DNA of 59,294 nucleotides from Gammaproteobacteria bacterium (lineage in GTDB: Bacteria; Pseudomonadota; Gammaproteobacteria; SZUA-229). Both the position numbers and the translations under genes were made by a program. How positions within the stretch are numbered: the first letter of the stretch is position 1; every line of letters starts with the position of its first letter. Of the stretch, positions 17,848 through 26,361 are shown in pieces. The stretch lies in assembly GCA_030148865.1 (NCBI GenBank), contig JASBSR010000022.1, positions 1 through 59,294 of the forward strand. Reading direction: 5' to 3'. The notes below the pieces were generated by a model. That model did no database searches, was not told where the DNA came from, and saw only the letters and a program-made list of their open reading frames with translations.

Positions 17848-18116
17848 TGAGATAATCCTCTGTAGGTGTTGTTCATCGAAATCCACGTTAGGCGCATGAA
17901 TATGCCGAGAACCTTGTTACAGAAAGATTAGTTCAGTAGATAGAAATTCGATATTGTGGAAAACCGAAATATTTCCGAGTATATTGCCCGGACAAATAGA
18001 AGACTTTGAAGTTGCTTATGACAAAACTGACAAAATTCGAAAGGCTATTGAGCGCCACCTTCCCTGGCCGAGCTGCACCGACTACAGAATCAGGCTGGTT
18101 GGTCGAAGCGCAGGAC
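17848..18116 (-). promoter_or_regulatory. ttrB upstream region with a 10-bp palindrome
   Basis: The 270 bases between ttrR and ttrB should hold the TtrR-controlled promoter of ttrBCA. A perfect palindrome GAAATATTTC lies at 17966-17975, extended by CC/CC flanks, about 120 bp upstream of the ttrB start. That distance is plausible for an activator site. No match to a known TtrR site can be asserted. Confidence 0.35.
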
Positions 18117-18731
18117 TTATATATTTTTCTGCAGTTGTAAATAGAAATGTATGAGTTCAGCCACGGAGTGGGCCTGCATTTTTTCCATCACCCGATGACG
18201 ATGTACCTCGACGGTACGTTGTCCAATACCCATTTCAATAGCAATAACCTTGTTGGCTTTTCCAGAGGCAATCATATTCATCACCTGTCGCTCACGCGGA
18301 GTAAGCATTGCATAACAGGCCTGCAGTCCGTTACGCGTTTTTTTTTCTTCTAGCAATTGTTTACTCCGGGTGATCGCCGCTTCAACCCGATCCAGTAATT
18401 GCGGACCATTAAAGGGTTTCTGCACGAAATCGAACGCCCCTTCACTCATGGCGCGTACAGCCATAGGCACATCGCCATGACCGGTAAGGATAATAATAGG
18501 CAAGGTTGAGGTACTGGCGATCAGAGCCTGTTGCAGTTCCAGGCCATTCATGCCTGGCATACGCACATCCAGAATCAGACATCCAGCATGATCCGTATCG
18601 ACTGATTGCAGAAAAGATTCAGCGGAAGAAAATGTTTCCACCCGTAATTTGACTGACTCCAGTAACCAGCGTAGAGAATGACGAACCGAATCATCATCAT
18701 CAACGATAAAAACGCTAACCTCAGCGTTCAT
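18117..18731 (-). CDS. ttrR: Tetrathionate response regulator (LuxR/FixJ type)
   Basis: A 204-residue response regulator that activates ttrBCA when phosphorylated by TtrS. The receiver domain has the acidic pocket DDDD (residues 11-14), phospho-acceptor Asp55 in LILDVRMPG, the Thr of ILTGHGD and the Lys of VQKPF. The output domain is a LuxR-type helix-turn-helix (LTPRERQVMNMIASGKANK...IGQRTVEVHRHRVMEKM). The start overlaps the ttrS end by 11 bases, so both are translated together. Identification as TtrR rather than another FixJ-type regulator comes from its neighbours. Confidence 0.9.
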   Translation of the reverse strand: MNAEVSVFIVDDDDSVRHSLRWLLESVKLRVETFSSAESFLQSVDTDHAGCLILDVRMPGMNGLELQQALIASTSTLPIIILTGHGDVPMAVRAMSEGAFDFVQKPFNGPQLLDRVEAAITRSKQLLEEKKTRNGLQACYAMLTPRERQVMNMIASGKANKVIAIEMGIGQRTVEVHRHRVMEKMQAHSVAELIHFYLQLQKNI

Positions 18732-20637
18732 TCTTGTCGTCTCCCTTGTATAAGGGCCATGATGCCTGTAGAACCAGCCCCTGTTTTCCGTATTCTAACA
18801 ACACCAGCTGGCCACCATGCGATTCGACTATAGAGCGACTAATAGATAAACCAAGGCCCATACCTTCATCTCGAGTGGTAAAAAAAGGATCAAACAGATG
18901 CGCCGCGACCTCATCAGAAATACCCGGGCCATTATCATGAAACTCAACCAGTACCCTGTCTCCATTATCCTCGGAATAGATTTTCAATATACGGGAATCT
19001 ATATCCAGTTCCTGCATTGCCTCGGTTGCATTGCGCATCAGGTTAAGAAAAACCTGCTCAACCTGGATCATTTCAGCACAAACAGGGGGCAACCGTTGGG
19101 CAAGATGCAATTCTATGTTCACATTTCGTTTCTGCGCTTCTGCGGAAAAAAGTTCCATCGCTTCTTCAATGGCCCGGTTGATATCGATATCCGTACAAAT
19201 AATCTCCTGCTTGCGTAAAAAACCGCGAAATCGCTGAATAATCGTACCCGCCCGTTCTGCCTGCCTGGATATAAGCTGATGAACCTCAATCAGTTCATCC
19301 ACTTTCATTTCACCGGCCTGTAATCGCCATGCGGTTCCCTGCGCATAGCTATTAATAGCAGACAGCGGCTGGTTTATCTCATGCGCCATGCCACTGGCCA
19401 GTTCACCTGCCGCACTTATGCGTGATACATGCGCCAGCTCTGACTGATGTGAACGAACACGTTCTTCCGCCTTCTGTCGTTCATCCATCTCGGCCTTGAG
19501 ATCCTGGTTTACTTTTGACAATTGTTGGGTACGCAAAGCAACCAGATGCTCGACTCTTACCATATGCCAGATCCCCCACAGCAGGCTTAAGATGAAAATC
19601 ACAATCCAGTGCCGGTACCGCTCCCATAGTTGCTGGAAATTAGTACTGCGCATCCAGCGATAGGGACCAATCTGCAACCCTCGGAACAATTTATGCACTG
19701 GTTGGTAATCCATGTGGATAGTCCAGCCTGCATATCCTCCTGAACGACTCGCGTCACTGTCTGCAGGCATGGCCAGTAACGCCTGCGCGACTCGTTTAGC
19801 CAGATTATTAGGGGTACTTCTCAGTTTGCTGAACGGCCAGTCGGGATAAAGCCGGGTACTGACTTTACAGGGAAAATAATCATATGACTGGGGATGAAGA
19901 ACTCGCAGGACGCCTTTCTTGATTTTTCCTTCAGCTATCATTTCTTCCAGCACACAGGCACTCAGAACCCCGGCATCAACACGTCTATTGATAACGGCAT
20001 AGGCTATTTTATCCTGCGGAAAACCAGCAAATTCTATTCGAGACAAATCGCTAAAAGGATCTATTTTGTGATTTTCCAGCGCCCACCAGACAACCTGAAA
20101 TCCTCCGAAAGCATGCTTCGATACCGCCATTAAAGACTTGTTCTGAAGATCAGACAATGTGCGCAAATCCTGGTGATCGGAACGCACCACTATAGCCGAG
20201 CCAATGGTGCCCCTCATTCCCGTCTCGTTACCCTTGCCAGAATCAAGCGTGACAATCCGGCTAACCCCATATTCAGCTTCAAGCTCGATATAATTACCCG
20301 GGTTAGTCAGGATAAAGGCAACCGTCCGCTCAGCCACTGCACGGCGCATTTGTGGCAGAGTAAACGCCTGCATACGGAAATGAACGTCGTTTATTTTTGA
20401 ATTAAGGTATTTTATGGTTTCATGCCACTTTAGACGGGCATCTTTTTCACCGCGAAAAGCAAGCACACCGATATCAAGTGTCTTAAGTGACTGGGCCACT
20501 GATTTATTCTGAACGAATTGCGGTCGGGATGGGGATCCAATCGCAGGCGCAGCATAAACGGAAAACATGCCACCACAGAAAAACAGCACTGTAATCCAGT
20601 AGCTCCACTTTACAAGGCGAGTTAACAAGGGCTTCAA
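18721..20637 (-). CDS. ttrS: Tetrathionate sensor histidine kinase
   Basis: A 638-residue membrane kinase. A signal/first helix (about residues 13-30) leads to a periplasmic PhnD-like binding domain (about residues 50-330) expected to sense tetrathionate. A second helix (HWIVIFILSLLWGIWHMV) and a short coiled coil follow. The kinase core has the H-box GMAHEINQPLSAINSY, the N-box LMRNATEAM and the G-boxes DNGPGISDEVA and GMGLGLSIS. The start appears to be a TTG at 20637 with a weak ribosome-binding site. No ATG gives an intact signal peptide, so the exact start is uncertain. Overlaps ttrR by 11 bases. Confidence 0.9.
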   Translation of the reverse strand: MKPLLTRLVKWSYWITVLFFCGGMFSVYAAPAIGSPSRPQFVQNKSVAQSLKTLDIGVLAFRGEKDARLKWHETIKYLNSKINDVHFRMQAFTLPQMRRAVAERTVAFILTNPGNYIELEAEYGVSRIVTLDSGKGNETGMRGTIGSAIVVRSDHQDLRTLSDLQNKSLMAVSKHAFGGFQVVWWALENHKIDPFSDLSRIEFAGFPQDKIAYAVINRRVDAGVLSACVLEEMIAEGKIKKGVLRVLHPQSYDYFPCKVSTRLYPDWPFSKLRSTPNNLAKRVAQALLAMPADSDASRSGGYAGWTIHMDYQPVHKLFRGLQIGPYRWMRSTNFQQLWERYRHWIVIFILSLLWGIWHMVRVEHLVALRTQQLSKVNQDLKAEMDERQKAEERVRSHQSELAHVSRISAAGELASGMAHEINQPLSAINSYAQGTAWRLQAGEMKVDELIEVHQLISRQAERAGTIIQRFRGFLRKQEIICTDIDINRAIEEAMELFSAEAQKRNVNIELHLAQRLPPVCAEMIQVEQVFLNLMRNATEAMQELDIDSRILKIYSEDNGDRVLVEFHDNGPGISDEVAAHLFDPFFTTRDEGMGLGLSISRSIVESHGGQLVLLEYGKQGLVLQASWPLYKGDDKNER

Positions 20638-21157
20638 ATTTCTATTTTAGAACCGAGAAAATTACTTAAAAAACTGAGTAACAGCTAACTCTCAGTACTC
20701 GTCATTCCGGCATGATTGCCAGGAATATTGTTGCTACTGAGTGCTGGAGAGACCCTGCTGCAGTGGACAGCGGGTTACATAGTTACGTCTGCTTGATGAT
20801 TAGAGATATCAGGGAGTCCGTGGACCCTTGAATCTCACGTTGCTAAAAGCCTGCAACAGTCACCAATGAACAGCAATTAATGATAACTAATCCGATGAGT
20901 CTTGGCTATATATACTTGTTTTATATGTAATCACACTGATGCAACCCTTCTCATCGGACACATGTGGGACACATAGCTTTCACCCCCATATCCCGCCATT
21001 CCTTCAGCCCTCATCGGACACATGTGGGACACATAGCCTCGATTTTTCAGAAAATCACCGAGCAAAATGCCAGTATTTTAAAATAAGGCTGACACTGTAA
21101 GGCCGCTAATGACCAAAACATCAGACAGCCCAGGGCGCAAAATGTAATGACGTTGTA
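20638..21157. other. Gene-free stretch with repeat remnants
   Basis: About 520 bases between ttrS and the toxin-antitoxin promoter. No reading frame with a credible ribosome-binding site is visible. The part at 20700-20730 resembles the GTCATTCCGGCAT type of dispersed bacterial repeat, an interrupted palindrome (AGGGAGTCC/GGACCCT) lies at about 20812-20830, and two 28-bp direct repeats lie near 20950-21037. Confidence 0.5.
20950..21037. repeat. Two 28-bp direct repeats with 60-bp period
   Basis: CTCATCGGACACATGTGGG plus ACACATAGC occurs at 20950-20977 and again, identical, at 21010-21037. Inside each copy GGACACAT is itself repeated (GGACACAT-GTG-GGACACAT). Both copies lie just upstream of the toxin-antitoxin genes. 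Origin unknown; remnants of a mobile element are possible. Confidence 0.85.
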
Positions 21158-21199
21158 TTGACAGAATATTCCTCATTGGCTATATTCCTGATATGGAAT
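21158..21199 (+). promoter_or_regulatory. Toxin-antitoxin promoter and likely operator
   Basis: TTGACA (21158-21163), a 17-base spacer and TATATT (21181-21186) form a near-consensus sigma-70 promoter. The toxin ATG begins only seven bases after the -10 box, so transcription would start at or next to the start codon and the message would be leaderless. ATTCC-N6-GGAAT (21184-21199) is an inverted repeat covering the -10 box and start codon, a good place for antitoxin autoregulation. Confidence 0.65.
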
Positions 21200-21552
21200 G
21201 TGAAGTTGAATATACGGACGAATTTGAACTCTGGTGGGATGACCTTACCGAAGCTGAGCAAGAGGACATTGGCGCGATAGTCGGACTGCTGGAAATCAAG
21301 GGGCCACATCTTCCATTTCCGTATAGTTCCGGCATCGAAGGATCGAAGCATAGCCACATGCGTAAACTGCGTATTCAGCACCAGGGGAGACCCTATCGGG
21401 TTCTGTATGCATTCGACCCCCGCCGGGCAGCTATCTTGCTGCTGGGTGGAGACAAGACGGGCAAAAATGACTGGTACAGGGAAAACGTGCCAATTTCAGA
21501 TAGGCTCTATGATGAGCATATCGAAGAACTAAAACAGGAAAAATCTGATTGA
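21193..21552 (+). CDS. HigB-like (RelE/ParE superfamily, Gp49) toxin
   Basis: A 119-residue protein resembling phage-type HigB/Gp49 mRNA-interferase toxins. Typical features are an early strand and helix (YTDEFELWWDDL), the basic segment SHMRKLRIQHQGRPYRVLYAFD, a hydrophobic strand AAILLLGGDK, and the ending GKNDWYRENVPISDRLYDEHI. Toxin precedes antitoxin, the usual order in higBA. No ribosome-binding site is visible upstream of the ATG, consistent with a leaderless transcript from the promoter seven bases away. Ribosome-dependent mRNA cleavage is family knowledge, not shown here. Confidence 0.85.
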   Translation: MECEVEYTDEFELWWDDLTEAEQEDIGAIVGLLEIKGPHLPFPYSSGIEGSKHSHMRKLRIQHQGRPYRVLYAFDPRRAAILLLGGDKTGKNDWYRENVPISDRLYDEHIEELKQEKSD

Positions 21553-21561
21553 GGTGTAATC

Positions 21562-21894
21562 ATGGCTAAAAAATTCCGCGACCTGAGAAACAAAATGTCC
21601 CCGGATGCGCAAGCGCGCGCTCACGAAAAGACACTGGCGCTACTGGCTAAACTACCTCTTGCTGAGCTGCGCCGGGCGCGGCAACTGTCCCAGGAACAGT
21701 TGGCCACTGAGCTGGATGTACAGCAACCAGCTGTCGCCAAACTCGAAAAAAAGACGGATATGTACATATCGACCTTGCGGCGGTTTATTAACGCAATGGG
21801 GGGCGAACTGGAGATCCGCGCTCACTTCCCTGATGGCGAGGTAACCATTAATCAATTTGAAAATCTGGATGGGGATTCCCAGTCGGTGGCTTAA
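21562..21894 (+). CDS. HigA-like antitoxin (XRE helix-turn-helix)
   Basis: A 110-residue DNA-binding antitoxin. The helix-turn-helix (LSQEQLATELDVQQPAVAKL) lies at about residues 43-62 and is followed by the conserved RRFINAMGGELEIRAHF segment found in this antitoxin family. It starts nine bases after the toxin stop, with GAGGTG seven bases upstream of the ATG, so it would be translated from a leadered site even if the toxin is not. It should bind the toxin and repress the shared promoter, where an ATTCC/GGAAT inverted repeat is present. Confidence 0.87.
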   Translation: MAKKFRDLRNKMSPDAQARAHEKTLALLAKLPLAELRRARQLSQEQLATELDVQQPAVAKLEKKTDMYISTLRRFINAMGGELEIRAHFPDGEVTINQFENLDGDSQSVA

Positions 21895-21979
21895 GGCAAT
21901 GTGACTGCCAGCCTACACAACTGTAGCCAGAGAAGTAGAAACAGTAAAAATACCAATGACCCAGGAGTGCGCCAAATAG

Positions 21980-22014
21980 AAAAAGGGTTAATGGCTGTTA
22001 ACCACTAACCCTTT
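21980..22014 (-). terminator. Terminator downstream of tRNA-Lys
   Basis: On the minus strand AAAGGGTTA (22014-22006) pairs with TAACCCTTT (21990-21982), nine pairs, and the transcript continues into a T-run through 21980. It lies 9 bp after the tRNA and ends the long leftward block. Confidence 0.8.
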
Positions 22015-22022
22015 GATATTTA

Positions 22023-22098
22023 TGGTGGGCCGTCCGCGACTCGAACGCGGGACCATCGGATTAAAAGTCCGGTGCTCTACCAACTGAGCTAACGACCC
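22023..22098 (-). tRNA. tRNA-Lys (anticodon TTT)
   Basis: A 76-nt cloverleaf with encoded CCA. The acceptor GGGTCGT (22098-22092) pairs with ACGGCCC, the D-arm is AGCTCAGTTGGTAGAGC, the anticodon loop CTTTTAA carries TTT, and the T-arm has GTTCGAGTC. It lies 72 bp beyond queC. Confidence 0.97.
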
Positions 22099-22170
22099 GA
22101 AGGCGCGCATAATACATTGACCTGAGGCGAAAGACAAACACACTCTTCCACCCGGTGCCCACGCGACGAT

Positions 22171-22860
22171 TTATGCGTAGTAGCGAGTGGGGTCGGCAAT
22201 ACCAGCCTGGGCAAAGCCCGTCTGTCTAAATCGGCATGAATCGCATTGCCCGCAGGCACGCCCATCGGCATCCGCCTGATAACAGGACACAGTCTGTGCG
22301 TAATCGACGCCCAGCTCCACACCTGTCTGAATAATCTCAGCCTTGGACATTCTGATCAATGGTGTATGAAGCGTCAGACGTTGACCTTCAACTGCAGCAC
22401 GCGTAGCCAGATTCGCCATCTCACTAAAAGCTCGAATATAATCAGGACGACAGTCGGGATAACCGGAATAATCCACAGCATTCACGCCAATGAAAATATC
22501 GGCGGCAGCCTTGATTTCAGCCACCGCCAGTGCGTGCGCGAGAAACACGGTATTGCGTGCCGGCACATAGGTGACCGGTATGGTGCCCGCACCGGTGACG
22601 TCAGCACTATTCACCGGTACCGCTATACTGTCTTCAGTCAGCGCCGAGCCCCCCAGCACACCATCATCGAGGCGAATAATACGATGTTCAACACCATAGT
22701 TCCGACAGATCGCGCGCGCAGCATCGAGCTCAGAGACATGACGCTGGTGATAATCGAAACTGAGCGCAATAACCGAAAACTGTTTATGCGCGATCGCCAG
22801 CACAGTGGCTGAATCAAGACCGCCGGACAACAGAACAACAGCACTGGCTCTAGCCATCAT
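22171..22860 (-). CDS. queC: 7-cyano-7-deazaguanine synthase
   Basis: Converts CDG to preQ0 with ATP and ammonia in queuosine biosynthesis. The PP-loop [10 protein letters not shown] lies at the N-terminus, and the zinc-binding cysteines are in [18 protein letters not shown] near the C-terminus. Two adjacent ATGs (22860, 22857) follow an in-frame TTG; the ATG at 22860 overlaps the queE stop (TGATG) and gives 229 residues. QueE makes the substrate used by this enzyme, so the pair forms consecutive steps encoded in one unit. Confidence 0.95.
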   Translation of the reverse strand: MMARASAVVLLSGGLDSATVLAIAHKQFSVIALSFDYHQRHVSELDAARAICRNYGVEHRIIRLDDGVLGGSALTEDSIAVPVNSADVTGAGTIPVTYVPARNTVFLAHALAVAEIKAAADIFIGVNAVDYSGYPDCRPDYIRAFSEMANLATRAAVEGQRLTLHTPLIRMSKAEIIQTGVELGVDYAQTVSCYQADADGRACGQCDSCRFRQTGFAQAGIADPTRYYA

Positions 22861-23522
22861 CAAACACCCGGCCTGTCGCCCCAGAGATATTTGTGCAATT
22901 GAACCTGCATCCGCACCGCCAGCCTGTCACGCAGAATCCACTCTGCCAGCTGCGCTGCCGGCAGTTGCTCATAGCTGGGTGAAAACAGAATTTCGCATTG
23001 CTGTTCAAGCTGATATTCGGCCATGATAGCGAGAGACCACTGATAATCCGCCGCATCGCAAATCACGAATTTGATCTGATCTTTTTGCGTCAGCCGAGCA
23101 AGATTGCTGTACCGATTTTTTGACACCTCACCCGAACCCGGGGTCTTGATGTCCACGACGCGAACAACCCGGGGATCCAGTTGTGAAACATCCATCGCCC
23201 CGCCGGTTTCCAGCGAGACTTCATAGCCAGCATCACAGAGCCGTGTCAGCAACGCTGGGCAAGCTTTTTGCGCCAGCGGCTCACCGCCAGTGACAGTAAC
23301 ATAATGCGCGCCGTGTAACGCGACACGCTCACTTATTGTCGCCAGTGACATCCATTCACCGCCACTGAAGGCATAAGCAGTATCGCAATAGCCACAACGC
23401 AACGGACAACCGGTGAGGCGCACAAACACGGTCGGCAGACCCACGGTGCGAGTTTCACCCTGCAGCGAAAAAAAGATTTCGGTAATACGCAGGCGAGCTG
23501 GCTGCGCTGAAGAATCGGTCAT
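22860..23522 (-). CDS. queE: 7-carboxy-7-deazaguanine synthase (radical SAM)
   Basis: Ring-contracting radical SAM enzyme making CDG for queuosine. The 220-residue protein has the short QueE-type core: FFSLQGE near residue 17, the cluster loop CPLRCGYC (C-x3-C-x2-C) and the GGEP motif in [11 protein letters not shown], which positions SAM. It starts 18 bp after the cpoB stop and runs into queC, closing the Tol-Pal operon. No missing key residues. Confidence 0.94.
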   Translation of the reverse strand: MTDSSAQPARLRITEIFFSLQGETRTVGLPTVFVRLTGCPLRCGYCDTAYAFSGGEWMSLATISERVALHGAHYVTVTGGEPLAQKACPALLTRLCDAGYEVSLETGGAMDVSQLDPRVVRVVDIKTPGSGEVSKNRYSNLARLTQKDQIKFVICDAADYQWSLAIMAEYQLEQQCEILFSPSYEQLPAAQLAEWILRDRLAVRMQVQLHKYLWGDRPGV

Positions 23523-23540
23523 GCGAAATAGCGGATCTGG

Positions 23541-24380
23541 CTAATGGCCTTCACGCTGGATACGATCGAGACGTTCTTTGGCTTTTCGAGCGACACTGGC
23601 GTCCGGGTACAGCTTGATCACCTGTTGCAGTGTGTCACGTGCCGCTGACCAGTTTTTCAGCTCAAAATAAACATAGCCGATCTTGAGCCGGGCTCCCGGA
23701 ATTTTTGTGCTCTCCGGATAACGTGAAATCAGGCGCTGAAATTCATCCAGCGCTTTTTTATAATCGCGCAGTACATAACTGGCTTCACCCAGCCAGTATT
23801 GCGCATTGTCGGCATATTTACTCTGCGGATACTGTCTTAAGAAACTGTCAAACGCGGTGATCGACTGCTGATAGCGACCTTCCTTAAGCATGGCAAAGGC
23901 CTTTGAATAATCATCTTTGCCATCCGCGTCACTGCCAGCCGCCGCAGACGTGACCGCGGCAGCTGTGGCTGGCGGAGCTGCCACCGATGCCAGATTGCTG
24001 CCAGGCGCGGCGACTGGAGGCGCGATCCCCGAGCTGCCCGTGCGGCTAGCGCCGCCCATTTCCAGACTATTCAGACGTCTATCCATATCCAGATACAGGC
24101 TGCGTTGACGCTGCTTAATGGTATCGAGCTCATATTCCTGCTGGTCAATCTGCTCACGTAACAAGGAAACTTCTTTCATCAGAGCATCCATCTGCTGCGC
24201 CTGACGCTGGAGCACATCGGCACCCAGCAGGCGCTCGACACGCTCGAGACGCTGCTGCACCGACATATTCGACAGCACTTCATCAGCGCTGTAAACAGGT
24301 GCCGTGGCCAGACCCAGGAGGCCAGCAAAAACACCACTGGCGACGCGATGTGGCATAAGTTTTGACATGATCCAGGACAT
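23541..24380 (-). CDS. cpoB: Cell division coordinator CpoB (YbgF)
   Basis: Periplasmic protein linking Tol-Pal with peptidoglycan synthesis during constriction. The start is placed at the ATG at 24380, seven bases after GGGAG, giving 279 residues; an upstream in-frame ATG lacks such a site. A signal peptide ends near APVYSA. A trimerising coiled coil follows (about residues 50-110, rich in Gln, Arg and Leu), then an Ala/Ser/Gly-rich linker. Three TPR-like repeats make up the last 120 residues (KDDYSKAFAMLKEGRYQQSI, YADNAQYWLGEASY, SARLKIGYVYFELKN-like). Downstream of pal as in E. coli. Confidence 0.93.
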   Translation of the reverse strand: MSWIMSKLMPHRVASGVFAGLLGLATAPVYSADEVLSNMSVQQRLERVERLLGADVLQRQAQQMDALMKEVSLLREQIDQQEYELDTIKQRQRSLYLDMDRRLNSLEMGGASRTGSSGIAPPVAAPGSNLASVAAPPATAAAVTSAAAGSDADGKDDYSKAFAMLKEGRYQQSITAFDSFLRQYPQSKYADNAQYWLGEASYVLRDYKKALDEFQRLISRYPESTKIPGARLKIGYVYFELKNWSAARDTLQQVIKLYPDASVARKAKERLDRIQREGH

Positions 24381-24418
24381 CTGGCTACTCCCTGATTTTT
24401 TCATAAGTTTTAAAAATA

Positions 24419-24970
24419 TCATTCATAAATGATTTCAACCCGACGATTCAGACGCCAGGCCTGCTCGTCATGACCAAAGTCCGCCGGTTTTTCTTCACCG
24501 TAGCTAATAATACTGATTTGCTTGCTGTTGACACCTTCGAACAGCAATAAACGTTTCACTGCCTGCGCACGTCGATCAGCCAGTGCTATATTATACTCGC
24601 GTGAGCCACGTTCATCAGTATGTCCTTCAAGACGAATTTTGGCGGCTGAGTTTAACGCCAGGTATTTACCATGATACTTGACCAGCTCTGCGTATTCGGG
24701 CTGCAATTCACTACTGTCAAAATCAAAATAGATGATTTTTTGTGACAGAATATTCCCGGGATCATTGATCGCACCGATTTCATAGGAAACCCGATAGTTT
24801 TTACCAGCAAGCGCGGTGCCTTCAATACCCGCGGTATCATTAATACCACTGGCCTGGGCGCCGCCGGTCTCGCTGCCAGCACCAGCATCGACAGCACCAT
24901 CGTCACGTACCGCCTGATCCGTACAGGCCGCAAGCAACAGTAACATACCTACCAGAACAATTTTTTTCAT
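24419..24970 (-). CDS. pal: Peptidoglycan-associated lipoprotein Pal
   Basis: Outer-membrane lipoprotein that binds peptidoglycan and TolB. Starting at the ATG at 24970, with AGGGTG upstream, gives 183 residues beginning with a lipoprotein signal whose lipobox is LLAAC. A flexible Ala/Gly/Thr linker leads to an OmpA-like domain with the peptidoglycan-binding segment EGHTDERGSREYN followed by ALADRRAQAV. A longer in-frame extension exists but would put 14 residues before the lipoprotein signal. It lies 44 bp after tolB. Confidence 0.96.
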   Translation of the reverse strand: MKKIVLVGMLLLLAACTDQAVRDDGAVDAGAGSETGGAQASGINDTAGIEGTALAGKNYRVSYEIGAINDPGNILSQKIIYFDFDSSELQPEYAELVKYHGKYLALNSAAKIRLEGHTDERGSREYNIALADRRAQAVKRLLLFEGVNSKQISIISYGEEKPADFGHDEQAWRLNRRVEIIYE

Positions 24971-25014
24971 TAGATTCACCCTGCAAAAAGCCTGCCCGGA
25001 ATGAGCAGGCATTA

Positions 25015-26322
25015 TTAATTACGACTACCTTTCACTGACGCCCACGATGGTTCGCGGACTTCACCATCTGACAACACCAGGCGTTGTTTGTGCCGACCGT
25101 CGGTCGAAACCGCAGCCAGTACGCCACGACCATTTATCTGAGTCGCGTATAAAATCATGCTGCCATTGGGCGCGAACTCGGGCGACTCATCCTGGCCACC
25201 GTCTGTCAGCACCTGAAGTAAACGGGTGTCCGGATACATCACTGCAATCCGAAAACCACTATCGTCACCGTGTACAAACGCAATCGCTTTACCATCCGGC
25301 GAAATACTGGCATTCGCGTTGTAATCACCTTCATAGGTCAGGCGCTTCGGCCGGCCGCCAGCCAGCTCGACCTGATACAACTGCGGCTTACCGCTGCGGC
25401 TGGAGGTAAACACCAGTGATCTGCCATCCGGCATCCATACCGCTTCGGTATCAATCGACCAGTGACTGGTGATACGAGTCAATTTTTTATCCTGTAGATT
25501 CAAAACATAAATCTCGGGATTGCCGTCTTTCGACAAGGTCAGTGCCAGCTGGCGACCATCTGGCGACCACGCCGGCGAGCCGTTAATGCCTTCATAGGCA
25601 GCAACTTTTTCGCGTTGCCCGCTGCGAATATTGTGCACATAAATTTCTGCCCGCCCACGTTCAAACGAGACATAAGCAATTTTCAAGCTGTCGGGCGACC
25701 ACACCGGCGACATCATCGGCTGTGACGAAGTCAATAAAGTCTGCGGATCAAAACCATCGGTATCGGCCACCTGCAGGCGATACTCGATTTTATTTTTGGC
25801 GACCCGGCGCGAAGTAACATAGGCAATACGTGAATCGAAAGCCGGTCCGAGACCGGTTAACTGTTCAATAATATAATCGCTAATGCGATGCGCGACATAG
25901 CGCAAACTTTGTCTGTCGGCGGGAAAACTATAGCCCATCACCTGCTGTGCCTTGAGCACGTCAAACAATCGAAACTGAACCTGATAGCTACCATCTTTTT
26001 GTAACTGCACACCACCGATCACCAGATTATCAATGCCGGCAATGCGCCAGGTTTTAAAATCAATTTGCTCCGGTGTCACCGGATGCGCAAGCATGTCCTT
26101 CACCGGCAACGGTGAAAATTTCCCACTGCGTGCAAGATCAGAAGTAACAATGGTCGATACGTCGGCATCCGCGAGTTTTGTGCTGCCACTCCACTGAAAT
26201 GGCACAACCGCAATCGGCATTGCGCCTTCAACACCTTCGGTGATATCAATATTGAGCACCGCGTTCGCATTCGACGCCGCAAGCAGCAAAATTGCTATTA
26301 TCAGAAATCGTTTCAGGTTCAT
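25015..26322 (-). CDS. tolB: Tol-Pal system periplasmic protein TolB
   Basis: A 435-residue periplasmic protein bridging TolA and Pal. A signal peptide (MNLKRFLIIAILLLAASNANA) is followed by the N-terminal alpha/beta domain (about residues 25-165) and a six-bladed beta-propeller with repeated S-x-D-G turns (SPVWSPDSLKIAYVS, SPAWSPDGRQLALTL, ASISPDGKAIAFVHG). Length matches the family. Part of the tolQRAB-pal-cpoB order. Confidence 0.96.
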   Translation of the reverse strand: MNLKRFLIIAILLLAASNANAVLNIDITEGVEGAMPIAVVPFQWSGSTKLADADVSTIVTSDLARSGKFSPLPVKDMLAHPVTPEQIDFKTWRIAGIDNLVIGGVQLQKDGSYQVQFRLFDVLKAQQVMGYSFPADRQSLRYVAHRISDYIIEQLTGLGPAFDSRIAYVTSRRVAKNKIEYRLQVADTDGFDPQTLLTSSQPMMSPVWSPDSLKIAYVSFERGRAEIYVHNIRSGQREKVAAYEGINGSPAWSPDGRQLALTLSKDGNPEIYVLNLQDKKLTRITSHWSIDTEAVWMPDGRSLVFTSSRSGKPQLYQVELAGGRPKRLTYEGDYNANASISPDGKAIAFVHGDDSGFRIAVMYPDTRLLQVLTDGGQDESPEFAPNGSMILYATQINGRGVLAAVSTDGRHKQRLVLSDGEVREPSWASVKGSRN

Positions 26323-26361
26323 AAGCTCTCTATATTCGGTTGCCAGAATTCAGGCCACCAT

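Noticed and set aside
20950..21037. CRISPR-like array
   Set aside because: Only two repeats, one 32-bp spacer, no cas genes nearby; better described as a direct repeat pair.
21121..21381. 86-codon open frame opposite the toxin gene
   Set aside because: It would cover the toxin promoter and part of the toxin; no start signal and no family resemblance.
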